Assembly: GCA_964398215.1 (NCBI GenBank)
Contig: CAYNNP010000079.1
Span: 1 to 23,904 of the forward strand
Reading direction: 5' to 3'
DNA length: 23,904 nt
Source of the DNA: CAYNNP01 sp964398215
Lineage (GTDB): Bacteria; Planctomycetota; Planctomycetia; Pirellulales; Pirellulaceae
The notes under the pieces are model-generated. The model was not told the origin of the DNA. It saw nothing but the letters and a program-made list of their open reading frames with translations, and ran no database searches. The translations under genes and the position numbers were made by a program. Every line of letters starts with the position of its first letter. The stretch's first letter is position 1. Below are positions 22,055-23,904 of this stretch, one piece after another.

Positions 22055-23904
22055 ATGCAGAACAGAAATCTAATTCGAATGGTCGGACTCATTGCAGGGT
22101 TTCTGTACCTATGTGGTGGAAACGCTTATTCGGCAGAAGGGTCGAGCGATCAAAGTAGGCCAAACATTTTGTGGGTCACCAGCGAAGACAACAGTCACCA
22201 CTGGATCGGCTGCTACGGCAACAAGAATGCAAAAACGCCGAACATCGATCAACTTGCGTCGGACGGGATTCGCTACAGATACGCATACTCCAATGCTGCC
22301 GTCTGCGCTGTGGCACGCAACACACTGATCTTGGGACGCTACGCTTGCAGCACCGGGACACATAACATGCGTAGTCGATACCCAGTGCCAAAAGACTTCC
22401 GCACGTACCCATCCTTTCTACGCGACGCGGGCTATTACTGTGTCAACCGATCGAAAACGGATTACAACTTCAAAACGAATGACAAAAGCCACTGGGATGA
22501 GTGTGGTTCCAAAGCGCATTGGAAAAATCGTGCTGATGGTCAACCGTTCTTTGCGGTATTCAATACGACCATTAGCCACGAGAGCTGTTTGTTCTCGAAA
22601 AAGACAGACAGTTTCCGACAACGAGGAGCCATCCCCAAGACACCCAGCCGCGATCCATCATCAGTTGAACTTCCGCCCCACTATCCGGACACGCCTGAGA
22701 TCCGCCAAGACTGGGTGACCTACATGGACATCATCACCGTGATGGACAAACAAGTCGGCAGTTGGCTGCAGGAGTTGGACGATGAAGGCGTCCGCGAAAA
22801 CACGATCGTATTCTACTACTCCGATCACGGTGGAATTCTGCCGCGAGCAAAACGTTACATCAACGACACGGGAACGCGAGTGCCACTGATCGTTCGTTTT
22901 CCCAAGAAGTGGCAACACTTGGCCCCCGCCGAATCCGGAACCGTCAACGATCGTCCGGTTGCCTTCATTGACCTGCCACCGACGGTCTTTAGCCTCGCGG
23001 GAGTCGAGATCCCGGAGCAGTTTCAAGGCCGCGCGTTTGCTGGTAAGGCTGCTGTGGAAAACGAGCCGTTTGTTTTCTTGTACGGGCAACGCTTTGACTC
23101 GCGAATGCTGCGTTTCGTTCGCGCGGTTACTGATGGAGAATATCGTTACATCCGAAATTTTCATCCGCACCGCCATCGTGGAATCCGCGCCGGATATCCT
23201 CACGGCCAAGTTGGCTGGCAGTCTATTTACAAGCTCAAGCAAGCGGGCGAGTTGAGCGAGGTACAGCTGGGGTACTGGAATCAACCACAGCCAGTCGAAG
23301 AGCTGTATCACACAGCCGACGATCCATGGGAGCTGAACAATTTGGCCGACGATCCAAAACACGCCGAGCGTTTGGCGCGGATGCGATCAGCAACTCTGAA
23401 CAAGATGCGCGAAATCGGTGATACAGGCTTGGTTCCCGAGTCGATGTACGAAGGAATTTCCTCGGGCAGTACCGTTTACGACTACGTTCACAGTGATAGT
23501 TTTCCCTACGAGGAAGTCTTGAACACAGCTTTGTTGGCTGCCGACGGAGGTGACGGAAGCGTCCGCAAGCTGCGGGCAGCGATGAAGCACGAGCATCCTG
23601 TGATTCGCTACTGGGGTGCAGTTGGCTGCACAATCCAAGGCGAGGCAGCGGCAAAGGCAATGAATCCACTAAAGAAATTGCTGTCCGATTCGTCACCATC
23701 AGTTCGCGTGGCAGCGGCCGAAGCTCTTTATGTACTGGGTGAAAAGGAGGCGGGCTTCCAAGGACTAATCAAGATCCTGCAAGAAACGAAAGACCCCGTC
23801 GTTGCACTTGAAGCAATGAATATCACCCAGGCCTTGGGCGTGATGAATGATGTGCCCAAAGATGTTTGGGCCAAAGCATCTCGTGTTGGCGAATATTCTC
23901 AACG
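22055..23904 (+). CDS. Exported sulfatase with C-terminal HEAT-like repeats, 3' end missing
   Basis: Arylsulfatase-superfamily enzyme likely to remove sulfate from polysaccharides outside the cytoplasm. ATG 22055 gives a signal peptide (MQNRNLIRMVGLIAGFLYLC…AYSA-E). The N-terminal metal site is LWVTSEDNS (Glu44, Asp45), and YSDHGG (255-260, Asp257, His258) is the second metal/sulfate region. The formylglycine segment is CAVARNTLILGRY: Cys84 and Arg88 are kept, but the Pro of CxPxR is Val86. THNMRSRYP and EELYHTADDPWELNNLADD are typical of the family. From about residue 490 the sequence becomes HEAT-like (VRKLRAAMKHEHPVIRYWGA; SSPSVRVAAAEALYVLGE), a common planctomycete extension. The frame stays open at the window end, 616 complete codons in. 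Substrate unknown; maturation would require a formylglycine-generating enzyme encoded elsewhere. Confidence 0.9.
   Translation, partial: MQNRNLIRMVGLIAGFLYLCGGNAYSAEGSSDQSRPNILWVTSEDNSHHWIGCYGNKNAKTPNIDQLASDGIRYRYAYSNAAVCAVARNTLILGRYACSTGTHNMRSRYPVPKDFRTYPSFLRDAGYYCVNRSKTDYNFKTNDKSHWDECGSKAHWKNRADGQPFFAVFNTTISHESCLFSKKTDSFRQRGAIPKTPSRDPSSVELPPHYPDTPEIRQDWVTYMDIITVMDKQVGSWLQELDDEGVRENTIVFYYSDHGGILPRAKRYINDTGTRVPLIVRFPKKWQHLAPAESGTVNDRPVAFIDLPPTVFSLAGVEIPEQFQGRAFAGKAAVENEPFVFLYGQRFDSRMLRFVRAVTDGEYRYIRNFHPHRHRGIRAGYPHGQVGWQSIYKLKQAGELSEVQLGYWNQPQPVEELYHTADDPWELNNLADDPKHAERLARMRSATLNKMREIGDTGLVPESMYEGISSGSTVYDYVHSDSFPYEEVLNTALLAADGGDGSVRKLRAAMKHEHPVIRYWGAVGCTIQGEAAAKAMNPLKKLLSDSSPSVRVAAAEALYVLGEKEAGFQGLIKILQETKDPVVALEAMNITQALGVMNDVPKDVWAKASRVGEYSQ

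Noticed and set aside
22661..23362. 233-codon minus-strand frame opposite the sulfatase
   Set aside because: The plus-strand frame is continuous and carries the sulfatase SDHGG and family motifs; the antisense frame shows none.
1..23904. Transposase, integrase, phage, secondary-metabolite cluster or defence system
   Set aside because: No gene in the window shows the motifs; the excisionase-like HTH at 16525-17109 is fused to a receiver domain and paired with a kinase, so it is a regulator and not a mobile-element excisionase.

Overview
The window looks like chromosomal DNA from a planctomycete of the Pirellulaceae / Rhodopirellula type. This is judged from family content, not from a database search. 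The markers are a secreted dehydrogenase-like protein with a C-terminal CxxCH heme site of the PVC type, a large exported protein opening with the planctomycete SLEARLMLAGD-like motif followed by a DUF4347 domain, a sulfatase with HEAT-like repeats, a SASA-type carbohydrate esterase, mostly weak or absent Shine-Dalgarno sequences, and single genes on alternating strands instead of long operons. Base composition is near 50% G+C throughout, and no island with different composition is obvious.

Layout. 1-1726: GH10 xylanase, 5' end outside the window. 1865-2476 (-): exported cyclophilin. 2664-5726: 1020-residue CxxCH heme protein. 5966-6841: GT11-type fucosyltransferase-like enzyme. 7004-10612: 1202-residue multidomain exported protein (DUF4347, two CBM60-like domains, Calx-beta, sugar dehydrogenase propeller, tectonin-like propeller). 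10723-11514: methyltransferase, meeting tail to tail with 11511-13178 (-), a tandem SASA esterase whose second domain has lost its catalytic serine. 13350-15152: oligoendopeptidase F. 15201-16544 (-) and 16525-17109 (-): a soluble histidine kinase overlapping a response regulator with an N-terminal excisionase-type HTH, preceded by a cluster of CTAG-centred palindromes. 17432-19276 (-): mnmG. 19451-21592: secreted protein with two homologous halves joined by a repetitive Pro/Gln-rich linker. 21593-22054: non-coding stretch with a strong two-part extragenic palindrome. 22055-end: sulfatase, 3' end outside the window.

Functional theme. Many gene products appear to be exported and carbohydrate-directed: a xylanase, an esterase of the type that removes acetyl groups from xylan or sialate, CBM60-like xylan-binding modules fused to a sugar dehydrogenase, and a sulfatase. 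This fits an organism that degrades acetylated and sulfated marine polysaccharides. The genes are interleaved with housekeeping genes (mnmG, pepF, cyclophilin), so this is not a compact utilisation locus, and joint action is inference. The most interesting leads are a possible His/Cys dyad in the DUF4347 domain, the inverted-architecture response regulator with a candidate palindromic operator, the pseudo-esterase domain, and the sulfatase whose formylglycine motif has Val in place of Pro. I saw no CRISPR array, transposase, tRNA, rRNA or biosynthetic cluster.
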